A stretch of 5,434 nt of DNA from Bacillota bacterium. GTDB taxonomy: Bacteria; Bacillota; Clostridia; Peptostreptococcales; Anaerovoracaceae. Where the stretch lies: the NCBI GenBank assembly GCA_017621195.1, contig JAGATO010000096.1, positions 1 to 5,434 on the forward strand, given 5' to 3'. This document shows positions 4,663-5,434 of the stretch, piece by piece. Position numbers and translations under genes: made by a program. How positions within the stretch are numbered: the first letter of the stretch is position 1; every line of letters begins with the position of its first letter. The notes beneath the pieces are model-generated. The model was not told the origin of the DNA. It saw nothing but the letters and a program-made list of their open reading frames with translations, and searched no databases.

Positions 4663-5434
4663 TTAGAATGTTGTACTCCAAGATTCATATATTGGAGATG
4701 ATTCACTTACATAAATTCCATTCTTATCATAAAATTTAAAGTGATGTCTAAATGCTTGCGAAGTAGACGAATTATTAATATATGCTTGCTTATACTGCCT
4801 ATAATATACTTTCTTTTCAACGCCATCAACGTAATTATAATATGTGCCTAATGCAGCATCTGCTACGCCATAAAAAGTTAAAGCCGTCGCAACAGTTAAA
4901 CCTCCAGGTCCTGACCAAGCATACTTTATAGCTGCACCAACTGCAGAAATAAAAGCAGATTTTGCAATCGACTTAATTGCTTGGGCCAACGCATAATTGC
5001 CTGACATTGCAAGTGTTTGATTGCCATAATCACTACTTGATCCCAACATCGGATTAACCGTTCTATACCAATTCATGATTGGATCTGCGAATGGTGATAT
5101 GTCACCTTCAGAGTTCATTCGCACTTCATTTTCTAACACTAATCTTTCACCATTAATATATACTTCTTCTGCATCATCATCAATCAAAACTACTGATCTC
5201 AAACCACTTTCCTCAAAAGTGTATTCATTCACTTTCTCTGAAATACAATTAATGCTTATCCTAACCAGTTCGTCTTCATCGTTCTTCATAATAACTATAT
5301 TTCGAGCAGAATTATCAACAAGCGTATACCCATTTTTTTCAAGAATTTTCAGGTCATTTGAAAATGTTGCCAGGTTAGACGAATTAGCAAAAACAGTAAA
5401 TGAAGGGGGTACCATTAAAGCGATAATAAGCAAA
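4663..5434 (-). CDS. Secreted protein of unknown function, 5' end cut by the window
   Basis: About 256 codons are visible and the true start lies beyond the right edge. The fragment opens with a hydrophobic run ending in TVFA followed by NSSN, which reads as the end of a Sec signal peptide with cleavage after Ala16 of the fragment. Residues 20-112 form an acidic, probably beta-rich region with clusters NDEDE and IDDDAEE. Residues 146-199 are Ala/Gly-rich and weakly amphipathic to hydrophobic, broken by a SGPGGL turn at 174-179. The tail (200-256) is rich in Tyr, Ser and Phe. I do not recognise the family. The layout (signal peptide, acidic leader-like domain, helical hydrophobic core, aromatic tail) recalls some secreted bacteriocin-like proteins of Gram-positives, but that is only a resemblance. 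G+C is about one third, far below the suf genes, which suggests acquired DNA or a fast-evolving accessory gene. Confidence 0.75.
   Translation of the reverse strand, partial: LLIIALMVPPSFTVFANSSNLATFSNDLKILEKNGYTLVDNSARNIVIMKNDEDELVRISINCISEKVNEYTFEESGLRSVVLIDDDAEEVYINGERLVLENEVRMNSEGDISPFADPIMNWYRTVNPMLGSSSDYGNQTLAMSGNYALAQAIKSIAKSAFISAVGAAIKYAWSGPGGLTVATALTFYGVADAALGTYYNYVDGVEKKVYYRQYKQAYINNSSTSQAFRHHFKFYDKNGIYVSESSPIYESWSTTF

Overview
The window looks like part of a chromosome from an anaerobic, Gram-positive Bacillota of the Clostridia type. The evidence is strong AGGAGG-like ribosome binding sites, several gene families typical of Clostridia (DUF134 DNA-binding protein, a PRK06851-like tandem P-loop protein, a minimal SufC/SufB pair), and high-GC coding sequence with tight gene overlaps. 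The genus cannot be named from this alone. GC content, judged by eye on sample lines, falls from about 60-70% in the suf genes to about 50% in the following membrane-protein gene and to about one third G+C in the last gene.

Layout. (1) Positions 1-157, minus strand: the 5' part of a DUF134/UPF0251 gene. It has a near-consensus promoter (201-229) and a perfect 12-bp palindrome (178-189) just past the expected transcription start. (2) Positions 302-1402, plus strand: a divergent gene for a 366-aa tandem P-loop NTPase in which only the first Walker A motif is intact. (3) Positions 1415-4347, plus strand: one apparent operon. It runs from an extended -10 promoter through an EamA/DMT transporter, a 45-aa membrane micro-protein, a SufC-like ATPase and a short SufB/SufD-like scaffold, to an intrinsic terminator. 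Start and stop codons overlap at 2388-2391 and 3263-3270, and the one open gap is 19 bases. (4) Positions 4158-4556, minus strand: a convergent gene for an unrecognised small polytopic membrane protein. Its 3' end overlaps the scaffold gene by 23 bases, and the operon's terminator lies inside it. (5) Positions 4663-5434, minus strand: the 3' part of an AT-rich gene for a secreted protein of unknown function. It is followed by a 30-base near-perfect inverted repeat that also covers the -35 region of the likely promoter for gene 4.

How the genes work together. The SufC/SufB pair resembles the minimal SUF-like (SMS, SmsCB) Fe-S cluster assembly system. It keeps the Cys and His-Glu positions that align with the functional Cys405 and His433-Glu434 of Escherichia coli SufB, but lacks the long N-terminal part. 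No SufS, SufU, SufE or SufD is seen here. Its coupling to a DMT exporter and a basic single-span peptide is the most unusual arrangement in the window and may link Fe-S assembly to movement of a thiol or amino acid across the membrane, though that role is inferred. No rRNA, tRNA, CRISPR array, transposase or riboswitch was recognised.
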